The position numbers and the translations under genes were made by a program. Source: Cyanophora paradoxa (lineage: Eukaryota > Glaucocystophyceae > Cyanophorales > Cyanophoraceae). From it: a stretch of 64,000 nucleotides of DNA. Below, piece after piece: positions 47,256 through 57,436 of the stretch (the first letter of the stretch is position 1; the number at the start of each line of letters is the position of its first letter). The notes beneath the pieces are model-generated. The model was not told the origin of the DNA and searched no databases. It worked only from the letters and a program-made list of their open reading frames with translations. The stretch lies in NCBI GenBank assembly GCA_004431415.1, contig QPMI01000631.1, forward strand, positions 1 through 64,000, written 5' to 3'.

Positions 47256-49345
47256 ATGCTCCGCTCTATCGCTTCCCGTTCGGTTGCCGTTCGCGGCAAT
47301 GCCCGGCACATGTCGGGTGCGCGGCCTCGTGTTGCCCCATACCGCTTCCTCGCGCCGCTTCGCCCGCTGACATACGCGCGCGTCCCGATCGCAGTGGCGG
47401 CTTCAAAGAAGCCGATGAAGGTCGCAATCACGGTAAGCCGGCGTCCGCCGCCCCGCGACGCCCCGTCGGGCCGATGCCCTCATCGCGCCCCGTCGGCCCG
47501 AGCAGGGCGCGGCCGGCAACATCGGCTACGCCATGGTTCCCCGCGTGGCGAGCGGCCAGCTGCTGGGCCTGGATCAGCCCGTGCACCTCTCGCTGGTCGA
47601 GGTGCCGCAGGGCCTCAAGCCGCTCGGCGGTGTCGAGATGGAGCTCGACGACTGGTGCCGCGGCCCCTTCCTCTTCCGGCAGCGTTCTCCGAGCGTCCTG
47701 ATCGGCCTCCCTGCGCCCGCGCAGCGCGTTCCCTCTCCTTAAGAAAGTGACGTGCACCGCCGACCCGCTCGAGGGCTTCGCGGATGCCGACGTCGGTGCG
47801 CGTCCTTTCTTTTGTACCTTTCGACTCGCCGCACGTCCCGTAAGCTGCGCCCCGGCGATCGCAGTCCTGCTGGTCGGCGCCAAGCCCCGCGGCCCGTGCG
47901 CTCGTGGCGGCGCCTGCATCCTCGCCGGCCCCTTTCTCACACCGTAGCCAGCGGCATGGAGCGCGCGGATCTGATGAAGGACAACGCGAAGATCTTCGTT
48001 GAGCAGGGCAAGGTGCGATCGAATTCGCCCCCGCCCGCTTGGAACCCGCGGCGGCCACGCCCGCCGAGCGCCGGCCGCGCCCGCCGCGCCGCTAACGCAG
48101 CGCTCTCGTCGGACAGGCCCTGAACCAGGTCGCTAAGAAGACCTGCAAGGTCGTCGTCGTCGGTGCGCCACGTGCCGATGGCGTCATGGCGCGCGGCGGC
48201 CGTTCTGACGGTCCTTTGGGCCCCGCGCCTCCGCCGCGCGCGCAGGCAACCCCGCCAACACGAACTGCCTTATCGCCGCGACCTACGCGCCCAACCTCGA
48301 CCCGAGGGTGACACTTCTCCCTCCCCGCATTCCTTTCCCGCAACTTTTGATCCGCCCTAACATTTGATCCGGCAGAACTTCTCCGCCATGACCCGCCTGG
48401 ACCACAACCGCGGGCTCGGCCAGCTCGCGAAGAAGTGCAACGTCGGCGTCGACCAGATTTCGAAGTTCGCCATCTGGGGTACGCGATTCTCGCCGTACCG
48501 GGGCGGGCGGGGGGCGGGCGGGCGGGCAGGCCGGGAGTAGAATCCAGGCGACGCCGTCCAAGCTCTAGAGCAGAATGGCGAGCGTGCACAGAAGTGTTGA
48601 CTCATGGCCCGCTCCGCCCACCCCCCCGCAGGCAACCACAGCCCGACGATGTACCCCGACATCTCCCACTGCCTCATCGACGGCAAGCCCGCCAAGTCCC
48701 TCGTTGACGAGAAGTGGCTCAAGGAGGCACGTACCCCTTTTCTCGCCCCCTTCCCACCCCTTTTACACTGCCTGACGCCGTAACCCCTCCCCGCGCAGGT
48801 TTTCATGCCCTGCGTCCAGAAGCGCGGCGCGGCCATCATCGCTGCCCGCGGCGCCTCGAGGTGCGCCTGCCTGTACCCCTCCCCGGCCCGCAGGCCTCCG
48901 CTACCTCCTCGTGCTGACGTACCCCTCCTCTTCACTTGTACCCCCCGCAGCGCTGCGTCGGCGGCGTCGGCTGCGATCGACCACATGCGGGATTGGGTCC
49001 TGGGTACCAACGGCGCCTGGACTTCCATGGCCGTTTACTCGGAGGGCAAATACAGTGCGTCGCCTCGCTCTGGAAGGGACCGAGATTCGATCGCGCGCGG
49101 TCTGACTGGACCCCGGCCGACCAGACACCCCGAAGGGCGTGTACTACTCGTACCCCCTCACGACCGCCAACGGCTCGTACAGCGTCGTCGAGGGCCTCTC
49201 CGTGGACGCCTTCTCGTGCGCCGAAAAACATTCGATCCGCTTCGTGAAGATTCGATCTCACATTCGATCCAGGGCCGAGTGCATGGCCAAGACGGGCAAG
49301 GAGCTCCTCGAGGAGCGTGACCTGGTGAAGGACTTCCTCAAGTAA
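47256..49345 (+). CDS. MDH: NAD-dependent malate dehydrogenase, cytosolic-family, with mitochondrial-like leader
   Basis: Interconverts malate and oxaloacetate. Fourteen exons join without a frame break: 47,256-47,316; 47,395-47,432; 47,506-47,654; 47,725-47,795; 47,865-47,895; 47,952-48,012; 48,117-48,162; 48,246-48,307; 48,376-48,478; 48,632-48,726; 48,799-48,860; 48,951-49,054; 49,125-49,215; 49,273-49,345. The NAD fold is [12 protein letters not shown], the mobile loop GAKPRGPGMERADL, then [10 protein letters not shown], catalytic TRLDHNRG and [12 protein letters not shown] with the active-site His. The sequence is of the cytosolic/plastid MDH1 class, yet the start [20 protein letters not shown] looks like a mitochondrial presequence. 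The intron after 48,726 appears to use a GC donor; all others use GT. Confidence 0.95.
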
Positions 49346-49734
49346 GCGAGCGGACGGAGAAGCTTGACCTTCAGCTTCGCTCGCTTGGCTGGGCAGGCGA
49401 AGCCAGCGTGCACGGGTCCCCGGGCCGCGCTTGTACATAGGGAGCTTTTAGTTCGCCGCCCTCGGCACGTTCAGCTCCCGTTTTTGCTCAGCGAGGCCAG
49501 TTTTTAAGAGATGTCTCTCCTTTCAGCGGCCGCGGGCCGAGCTCGAGCGCGCCACGGGCACGTGCGGATTTGGGGTCCTAGGCCTCAGGGCTTCAGAGCA
49601 CGTGATTTCTCGGGCACGACGATGTGGCACAGACCGACAGACCGCTATTGGCCCGGCCGGAAGCGCCGGCGCCGGCGCGGCCGGCCCCTAGCTAGCCTAC
49701 TAGAGCGTACCCAGAATTTTGATCCCCGTCGAAG
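49346..49734. other. Intergenic stretch between malate dehydrogenase and the flavoprotein gene
   Basis: No coding exon seen. It must hold the malate dehydrogenase 3' end and the next gene's promoter. CCGGCCGGAAGCGCCGGCGC near 49,658 is strongly self-complementary. Confidence 0.55.
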
Positions 49735-52700
49735 ATGGCGGCCGGCGCGTTCGTGGCGCCGACGGCAGCGCCGGCGAGCTCCTCTGTTCAGCAGAATGCC
49801 GTGCTGGCGTCTCCGGCGGCGCGCAGCGCTCAGCCGGCCCGCGCACGCGCCTCGGCCAGGCGCGAGCCGGCCCCGCGGCAGCGGCGGCAGTTCCTGGGCG
49901 AAGAGCTGCAGTTCAGACGTCTCATTCTGAGTACACCGCGCGTCCTGTTCGCCCGGCGTGCAGACCCGGCGCGCCCCGCCTCCGTGCCGGTGCGCACGCG
50001 GGCCCTCCATCATGAGCTCGGGCCGCCCGCGAACTTCTCGCGCCGCCGAACGTGTGATGCTCTAAGCTACAGCTTCGCGGCTCACACGGCCCGCGATCCT
50101 CGCAGGCGGCCGCGTCCGCCTCGCTGACCGAAGAGTTCCTGTCGCGGGTTCCCGAGGGCGGCGCCCTTGAGCGCCTGCGCGCGGCGGACCGCGTGTGGAC
50201 CTCCATTCGCGCCCGCGAACAGCCCGCGCCGCCCCGCGTCATCGGTGCGAGCCGACCGGACCCGCCGGCGCCGTGCCCTGCTGAGTCCGAACGGCGGTGC
50301 AGAGGAGTCGAGTGAGCGCATCGGCCGCGAGATCGAATTCGACGTCGCCATCTGCGGCGGGACGCTCGGCGGTGCGGCGCCCCCGCACAGACCGACCTCC
50401 GCCTTCGCCCCTCACCGCGCGCCTCCGGCCCCGCCCCCTCCTCAGTCTTCCTCGGCGCGGCGCTGGCCTCCAAGGGGTACCGCGTTGCCATCATCGAGCG
50501 TGGGGAGCTCCGGGGACGGGTACAGGAGTGGAACATCAGCCGCCGGGAGATGGAGACGTTCACGGAGATGAACCTGCTTACCCAGGAGCAGGCGCGCCGC
50601 GTACCCCTCTCCCCGTTCGCTCGCTCGTACCCCACCTAACTGCGGCATCCCCGCAGCTCGACAAGGCGATCTGCACGGAGTACAACCCGGTACCCCTCCC
50701 CTCCCCTTCGTCCCCGTACCCCGGGACCCCGCAATGCGCCCCTGACGCGCGCCTCGCAGGGCCGCGTCGGGTTCAAGGGCGGCAAGGATCTCTGGCGAGC
50801 GCCGCGTACCCCCTGCCCCCGAAACCTCCGCGGGGCCCTGACACGTGTACCCCCCTTCAGGGTCCGTGACGTCCTAAACGTCGGGGTCGATCCCGTGTAC
50901 CTGCTGGAGCAGCTGAAGGTTTGCGGTACCCGCACCCCTTCCCCTCCCTCTCCTCATACCCCCCGCCCCTAGAACAAGTTCATCTCGAGCGGGGGTACCC
51001 TTCTCGAGCGTACCCCCTTCGAGGGAGCGATCGTGCACCCCGACGGGGTCGAGGTACCCTCCTACTCCTCTTCCCCCCGCCCCCTCTTCGCCGAATCGCG
51101 TACCCCTGCGCAGCTGAAGCTCGGGGAGCGGAGGATCACCGCCCGTCTGCTACTGGACGCCATGGGCAACCTCTCCCCCATCGCCAAGCAGGTACCCCCC
51201 CCTACCAAAAACGCCGTACCCCGGAACGAGCGAGCGAGCCGCGTGCAGGCACGGGGGGGAAGGAAGCCCGACTCGGTCTGCGCGGTCGTGGGCACCTGCG
51301 CCACCGTGCGCCCCCTACCCCCCCTTCTCCTCCCCCCTTCCTTCCTAACTTCTACCCCCCTTCCCCCCCCCCCCCCAGGGCTTCAAGGACGACGCGAACG
51401 AGACGGGGGACCTGATCTACAGCTTCACCGAGATGCAGGTGCCGTACCCCGGCCCGTCGGCGCTCGCTCGCTCCCCCTTCAGCGCTCGGATGTGGGGGGG
51501 GGGGGGGGGAGCGTGGCGGAGGGGGAGATTAAAAGGACGCCCTCCGCTTGCCGCCCCGCCTCCGCTAGTTCCAAGAGCCCGCCCCGCCCGCTCAGCGGCT
51601 AGCTCGCTCTCGAGCCGCCCCGCCTCCAGCTAAGCCTGGTCGGCGGGGGCCGGCCGCTCGGCCTTTGGCCGCCCCTTGAGTCACTGAATTCAGCTCCCGC
51701 CTGAAAGCCCAAAGCCTCTCCCGGCCCAAAGCTGAGGCGCTTCGCGCAGGGGGACCTGCAGTACTTCTGGGAGGCCTTCCCCGCCCGCGACGGCCGCACC
51801 ACCTACATGTCCGCCCCGCCCCGCCCCGCCCCGCCCCGCCCCGCCCGGATCTAGCTCTTGATCTAGATCTAGAGCTAGATATCTAGATCCAGATCTCTAT
51901 CTAGCTCTTGATATAAATCTAGAGCTAGCGCACCCCCTCCCACCCTCCCACCCACCCACCCTCCCACCCACCCTCCTCCCACCGTCCCACCCTCCTGCCT
52001 CACCCTCTCCCGCCTCACCTCCCCCTCCCCTACCCTACCCCCCCCCCCCCCCCCCCCAGGTTCACGTACATGGACGCGGACCCGGCGCGCCCTTCGCTGG
52101 AGGCCATGTTCGAGGACTACCTCCGCCTTCTCCCCGAGTACCAGGTCGGCCCTCAGGAGGGACGCCTTGCGCTCAGAGCCTAGGGACCTGCGTCCTGGGG
52201 TCAGCGCCCTAGGGACCCTAGGGACGTGGGAGGGCCTGGGCCCGGGGAGGGACCAGGGTCGAGGGCCCTGAGAGGGAGGCAGGGAAGGAGGCAGGGTGGG
52301 CCTGGGCCCAGGGAGGGGGAAGGGACTAGGACCGGGGCGCTTGAGAACGAGTGCGGGCATGGAGGAGCCTCAATCTCTTGGGCCCATGCGCGCGCGGGGG
52401 TACACAGCCGCGCGCCCCTCCGCCGACCGCCGCTCTCGCAGGGCGTGCCCCTCTCCGAGATCTCCCCCCTCCGCGCCCTCTACGGCTTCTTCCCCTCCTA
52501 CCGTGAGAGGTACCCCTCCTCCTCCTCGGCCGCCCCAGCACCCGCAACCCCCTCTCACGCCCCATCCAGCCCCCTGCAGACGACCTGGAACCGCGTGCAG
52601 CACGCGCGTACCCCTCCCCTCCCTCCCCTCTGGCCGCTTACGCCCCCTCCTCAGGTCGGGGACAGCAGCGGCAACCAGAGCCCCCTCAGCTTCGGCGGCT

Positions 52701-53686
52701 TCGGATCCATGGTACCCCCCTCACGTCGCTGACCCCCTTTTTCTCTTCTGAAAGCTGTACCCCCCTGCAGGTCCGGCACCTCCGCCGCCTGACCGACGGC
52801 ATCTCGGGGGCCCTTCAGGTAACAGCGTACTCCCCCGGGGTTGAGGGCCGTACCCCCGCAACGAAGCGAGCGAGCACGTACCCCCCCCCCGCAGAACGAC
52901 CAGCTCTCCCGGGACGATCTGGCCCTCCTGCAGCCCTACCAGGTACCCCTCCCCTACCCGCCTCTCCCCCCCCTCTCCTTTCTGATCCGAAGCGCCAGCC
53001 GTCGGTGAGCGTCGCGTGGCTGTTCCAGAAGACGATGTCGGCGCGCGTCGGCCAGGTGCGCTAGCGCTCCCCGCCGGACCCCCTAAGCATGGGCCGCGCC
53101 TCCTTTCCTTGCCAAGGGCGCCGACCCCGCCGCGCCGCCGCGCCGCCGCGCAGGGCCGCTCGCTGTCTCCGAACCACATCAACGACGTCCTCAACGTCGT
53201 CTTCGCCGAGATGGAGGCCCGCCCCGCCCCGCCCCGCCCCCAAACTTGAACTTAGCTTAAGCTTAAAAACAGACTGATGAAATAAGCTTCTAAGCTCTAA
53301 CTGCTGAACTAAGCTTAAACAATCTGCCGAGATGGAGGCCCGCCCCGCCCCGCCCCCAAACTAAGGAAACCAACTAGACTGAACTAAGGACTCTCCGCGC
53401 CGACCGCCTGCGCGGGAGGCGGGAGGCAGGCCCCGCCCCGCCCCGCCCCGCCCCGTCTAAAGCTAAACAAAATTTAAATAAGCTGCTGAACTTGACTTCG
53501 TCTAGCTCAACGTCTAGCCAACTGGACTAAGCTTAAATCGGCGCCCGCCCCTGGAGACAGCTTACCCGCCCCCCCCCCCTTCGCCGCGCAGAAGCTGGGG
53601 GACCCGGTGCTGCGGCCCTTCCTGCAGGACGTCATCCAGTGGCCCGCCCTCACCCGCACCATGGTACGCCCCTCGCCTCTAGATCT

Positions 53687-53729
<43 letters not shown>

Positions 53730-54734
53730 CCCCGGCCCCCGGCCCCTTCTGCTTCTGCTTCTGGGCCCGACTTCCTTCCTTCCGGGGAGAAAGCCCCGGC
53801 TTGTCCCAGCCCTCCTCCTCTTCTTCGCTCCCCTAGCCCCACCTCCCAGAGCTCTAGATCTCCGATCCCGGCCCTCTTCTGGAGGCTTCAGCGTCCTCTG
53901 GGCCTCTCCCGCACCGACGTACTAGAGGCCTTCTAGGTGCCCCCGGGCGGCCCCTTCCGCCTCTTTCGCTTCTCTGGAACTCTCTAGCTTTTCGTGGGGA
54001 AGAATCCCTAGCTTCTCGCAGGCGTACCGGACGGCTGGGCGGCTGAGCTGGACCCCCTTCGGGGCCGGGCGCAGGTGGCGATGTCGCTCGCGGACCCCCT
54101 CCTCGTCGCCCGCGTCATGGCCCAGGCCCGTGCTCCCCTCCCCGCCTAGATCGACGTACCCTTCCCTAAGGCCGAGAGCCCACCCCGCCTTCGACTCGAT
54201 GAGAGCCGCCCTCTCGGCCTCAGGGCCCCCTCCCCTGCGCCCTTCCGATAGCGAGAGCCTTTGGTCCTGCGGGCCCAGCCGCCCCACCCGCCCCGCCCCG
54301 CCCCGCCCCGCCCCGGCCCGGCCCTTCGGCGAACCCTTGCGCGGCAGGTGGGCCCCGGTGCGCTGCTGGACTGGACCCAGCACTACCTCGCCCTCGGCCT
54401 CTACGGCGCCTCGCTTCCCCTCCTCGAGCGCTGTGCGCCCCTCCAGGCTTCCCGCGCCGCGCCCCTTGGCTGCCAAAGTTTCTAAGGGTTCTTAGCTTCT
54501 AAAGCTTCTTGGCGCGGTGCGCGCCGCTCTGCCCCTCCTCCAACGCCGCGCGCGCCCTCTGAGGCCTCTCCTTTCGGTTCTCCGAGTGCGAGCGCTGACT
54601 CCTCGGCAGCGGCGGTGCAGGCGACGGGGCCGCCGCAGGACCGCTGGCGGGCGCGGCAGCGCTTCGAGGGCGTGCGCTTCGGCTGCGCGGGGGACTACAC
54701 CTACCACGCCCCCTCCGGACCCGGATCCCAGTGA
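49735..54734 (+). CDS. Plastid FAD-dependent oxidoreductase, lycopene-cyclase-like
   Basis: The start at 49,735 gives MAAGAFVAPTAAPASSS, an Ala/Ser/Pro-rich leader that suits plastid targeting. The dinucleotide fold begins EFDVAICGGTLG (50,336) and continues after an intron as FLGAALASKGYRVAIIERG (50,450). Later exons read WNISRREMETFTEMNLL (50,531), RITARLLLDAMGNLSPIAKQ (51,133), CAVVGTCAT (51,280), YFWEAFPARDGRTTYMF (51,761), EISPLRALYGFFPSYR (52,458), GDSSGNQSPLSFGGFGSM (52,659) and VRHLRRLTDGISGAL (52,770). The SFGGFGS stretch followed by RHLxRL is familiar from the plant plastid proteins annotated lycopene beta/epsilon cyclase-like. The end GCAGDYTYHAPSGPGSQ stops at 54,734. True substrate unknown; carotenoid or isoprenoid modification is a guess from the family name. 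Many introns start GTACCCC. Confidence 0.75.
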
Positions 54735-54858
54735 TCTTGTCTAGGTCTAGATCTAGCTAGAGCTCCAGACTCTTTGCTTTTTCATGATATATCTTATCTT
54801 CAAGCACTACAAAACCGTTCGAAACTCTCGCTACGAAACCGGCGGGGGCCCGGCCCGT

Positions 54859-55942
54859 CTAGTGGCCAGCCGACTTGAACTTGTTGACCTGCGCGGGTTC
54901 GAATCCGAATTCGAAGGGTGAGGGCGTGGGCAAGGGAGAGGGGAAGAGAGGGGGGCGCACGTTGAACTCGGTCTCCATGCGGAAGCCCTGCGCCGCGAGA
55001 TCCTCCGCGTACCCCGCGCCCGCCGGGAGGACCTGTACCCCAGGACCCGGATCGTGACCCTGTACCCCCCCGAAGATCCTGGAGGGGTACAGGGGGCGCA
55101 CGAGGACGGAGAAGGGCTCGAGGCGGAGCCAGAGCTTGTAGGGGGTAGAGATGAGGTCCTTGGGCTCGCAGAGGCAGTTCTTGTAGTTCCTGGTACCCGT
55201 CTAAGCCGAGCCGGCAGAGGCGCCCCCGGCCCACACGCGAACGAAGCGCGTGCGCACCACGCCTTGGACATTGAAGTCTGCGCGTCGCGGATCGAATTCG
55301 GGTGAGTGTGGGGTGGAGCGGACGGGGGCCGCCGCAGGCGGGTCTAGCTACGCACCTCCTTGCCGCCGACCTTGTGTGTTACGGTGAGAATGAACTGCGG
55401 CGGAAAGCGTGAGCCCGCGCGGAGCCCCGCGCGAGGGTGCGGGCCGCCGGACCTCGTCCCAGCTCTGCGGGACGCAGCGTGAGCGGCGGCGGCCGGGAGC
55501 GGCGCGACGCGACGCGGTTCACGAGCGCACGGCTATGTGGAGATCCTCGTCGTCGGCGATGCGGCCGCTCTTCCAAATCACCTTGGTCGGAAGCGGTTTC
55601 CTTGGCGTCGAAGAGGCGACCGTCGAGTTAGACCGCGCATCCGCGGCGGCGCCGGTTACGCTCACCGGTCGAGGTAGTTCACGCTCTCTTCGAAGCCCGA
55701 AGTGACCACGCAGGCGATCTGGACGCGGCATATCTCGTCACCTATCACCCCAGCGGAGCGGGTTGCGCGGGCTGCATCAGCGCGAACCTTCGTGGCCGGG
55801 TCCACGAAGACGGCGATGGTGTGCCTGCGGCGAGAGAGACGGCGGTTAGGCGCTGTGACGGCGCGACGCGGCGGCGGGTGTCGGACGGCAAGTCCTCGTG
55901 CTTCACGCACATGATCTGCTTCTTATCGGCGGGGCCCGTCAT
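54859..55942 (-). CDS. Unrecognised multi-exon protein
   Basis: I do not recognise the family. The start at 55,942 gives MTGPADKKQIMCVKHEDLP, and splicing by eye continues HTIAVFVDPATK, then IACVVTSGFEESVNYLD, KVIWKSGRIADDEDLHIA, SWDE, FILTVTHKVGGKE, NYKNCLCEPKDLISTPYKLW and LRLEPFSVLVRPLYPSRIF, ending METEFNVNKFKSAGH at 54,859. That is about 180-200 residues, mixed alpha/beta in character, with no signal peptide or membrane helix. The phase around the exon near 55,250 is uncertain; two readings are possible there. It is divergent from the SSNA1-like gene, with 188 bases between start codons, so the two may be co-regulated. Confidence 0.6.
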
Positions 55943-56130
55943 CTTTTCGTTGCGTGCTGGCGACAAAGGCTGCGACTGGACGGGTACGGCAACTCGAGCC
56001 CAAACGCTCTCGGACCGCACGCCGCCGCCAGCCGCTTAAGATCAGTCTCTGGCTTAGCTAGCGCTCGTAGCACTCTGCTGGCGACACAGGAGGTACCGAG
56101 CGTTGTGGAGCTAAGTTTGCGGCGGGCGAC
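55943..56130. promoter_or_regulatory. 188-bp gap between two divergent genes
   Basis: Bounded by minus-strand ATG 55,942 and plus-strand ATG 56,131. Contains AGCGCTCGTAGC and GCTTAGCTAGCG words but no motif I can name. A bidirectional promoter is inferred only from the spacing. Confidence 0.45.
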
Positions 56131-56865
56131 ATGGCGGGGACGGCGCTGGGCCCGGAGGCCGTCAAATACCTCGAGAATGCGGTGCTGCACCTCAGGAACA
56201 AGCGCTCGAACATTGTGCGTGGTGCTCCAGCCTCCGCCTGGCCGCCCCGCTGACCAGGCGCAGCTGAACCAAATTGCGGCGGACGAGGAAGAGATCAAGA
56301 GGATAGACCAGGACTACGCGAAGATCCAGCCGAAGATAGACAAGCTGACCACGGACCTGGAGGCGAAGATGAAGGAGCGGGAACAGTTGCAGGGCCTTCT
56401 GAAGGTGAGGCGGCCGGCAGCGCGGGGCGCTCGCGCCGGCTGAGCGCGCCCGCAGATGTGGAACACAGAGGCGACGAGCACCATTGCGAACGCTACGAAG
56501 CTGATCAGGCAGAGCAAGGTGGCGACGGGCGTGCTGGCGAGGCAAGAGGCCTCCGCCAAGACCGACAGTGCGCCGCCGCAGCGCGCCCCGCCGAGCGCCC
56601 AGCGCCGAGCGCCACAGCTGAGCGCGCCTGCCCCGCCGCAGTGACGAAGGTGGCGACGAAGTCCCGGCTCAAGTGCGGCGCCGGCTCCCCGCGCCGCGCA
56701 GGGGGCGCCGGCCTCACGCGCGCGCGCGCGCCGTGCAGGTACAACCCCGATCTGGCGGCGAAGCTCCTGTCAGAGACGAGCATCAGCGGCGGCGGTGCCG
56801 GCCCCTCGGGATCGGCCTCCGGGTCCCGATCCGCCTCCGCCTCCGCCGGCAACGCGGCGCACTAG
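56131..56865 (+). CDS. Small coiled-coil protein, SSNA1/DIP13-like
   Basis: About 155 residues from five or six exons. It starts MAGTALGPEAVKYLENAVLH at 56,131. A long coiled coil follows (AQLNQIAADEEEIKRI, KIDKLTTDLEAKMKEREQ, TIANATKLIRQS), then RYNPDLAAKLLSETS and a Gly/Ser-rich tail ending at 56,865. The layout of LEN..LRNKR, DEEEIKRI, L..LEAKM..R and a later helix resembles SSNA1/DIP13, a short coiled-coil protein that binds microtubules at basal bodies and centrioles. Length is slightly above the usual 105-120 residues because of the tail. The match is by pattern only; any short cytoskeletal coiled coil could look alike. Confidence 0.5.
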
Positions 56866-57436
56866 CGAGGGGGCCGCCCCAGCGCCGTCGGATCAATTAA
56901 TAGTAACGATCAGCTTGTTCTCGCGCACTGGCCATGCATATGGGGCCGAGCCAAGTCCGGCGGGTCGGAGCCGTTACGTATACTGGTGGCCGGATTAAGG
57001 TGGCACCGATCATCGAATATCGTAAATGTATATTTATCTTTCAGAGAAAGCCCGTCAAAAAGCGCCACCCGCTTTCAAGAAAGCCTACGAATCCGCTATA
57101 GACATCATACTATGATATATATAATAACAAGTTAACGTTGCAATAAGATAGTCAGCGATAGCAAGATTTAAAGTTTAAACTGCCATGTCAAAAAGCTCTA
57201 AGCTATTGCTCCAATCCAGCTATTCTAATTCTCTACGTGAAGCGAAGTCGCTACCCACTGTCCAGGAGAGAAATCGACCGAGAAGATAGTACAGAAAAAA
57301 GATAGACAAAGGGACACAGCGTCAAAAAAGCTGCGGCAATGGCGACACTTGTCCAATCCAATCTGATGACGATGGAGAGCATAGGGCGAATGGTATGTGC
57401 AGAGCAACGTTCAAAAGAAGGGACGGGGCGGGCCGC
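56866..57436. other. Interval between convergent genes
   Basis: AT-richer than its surroundings, with a TATGATATATATAATAAC-like run near 57,112. No exon is seen. It presumably holds the 3' ends of both flanking genes. Confidence 0.55.
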
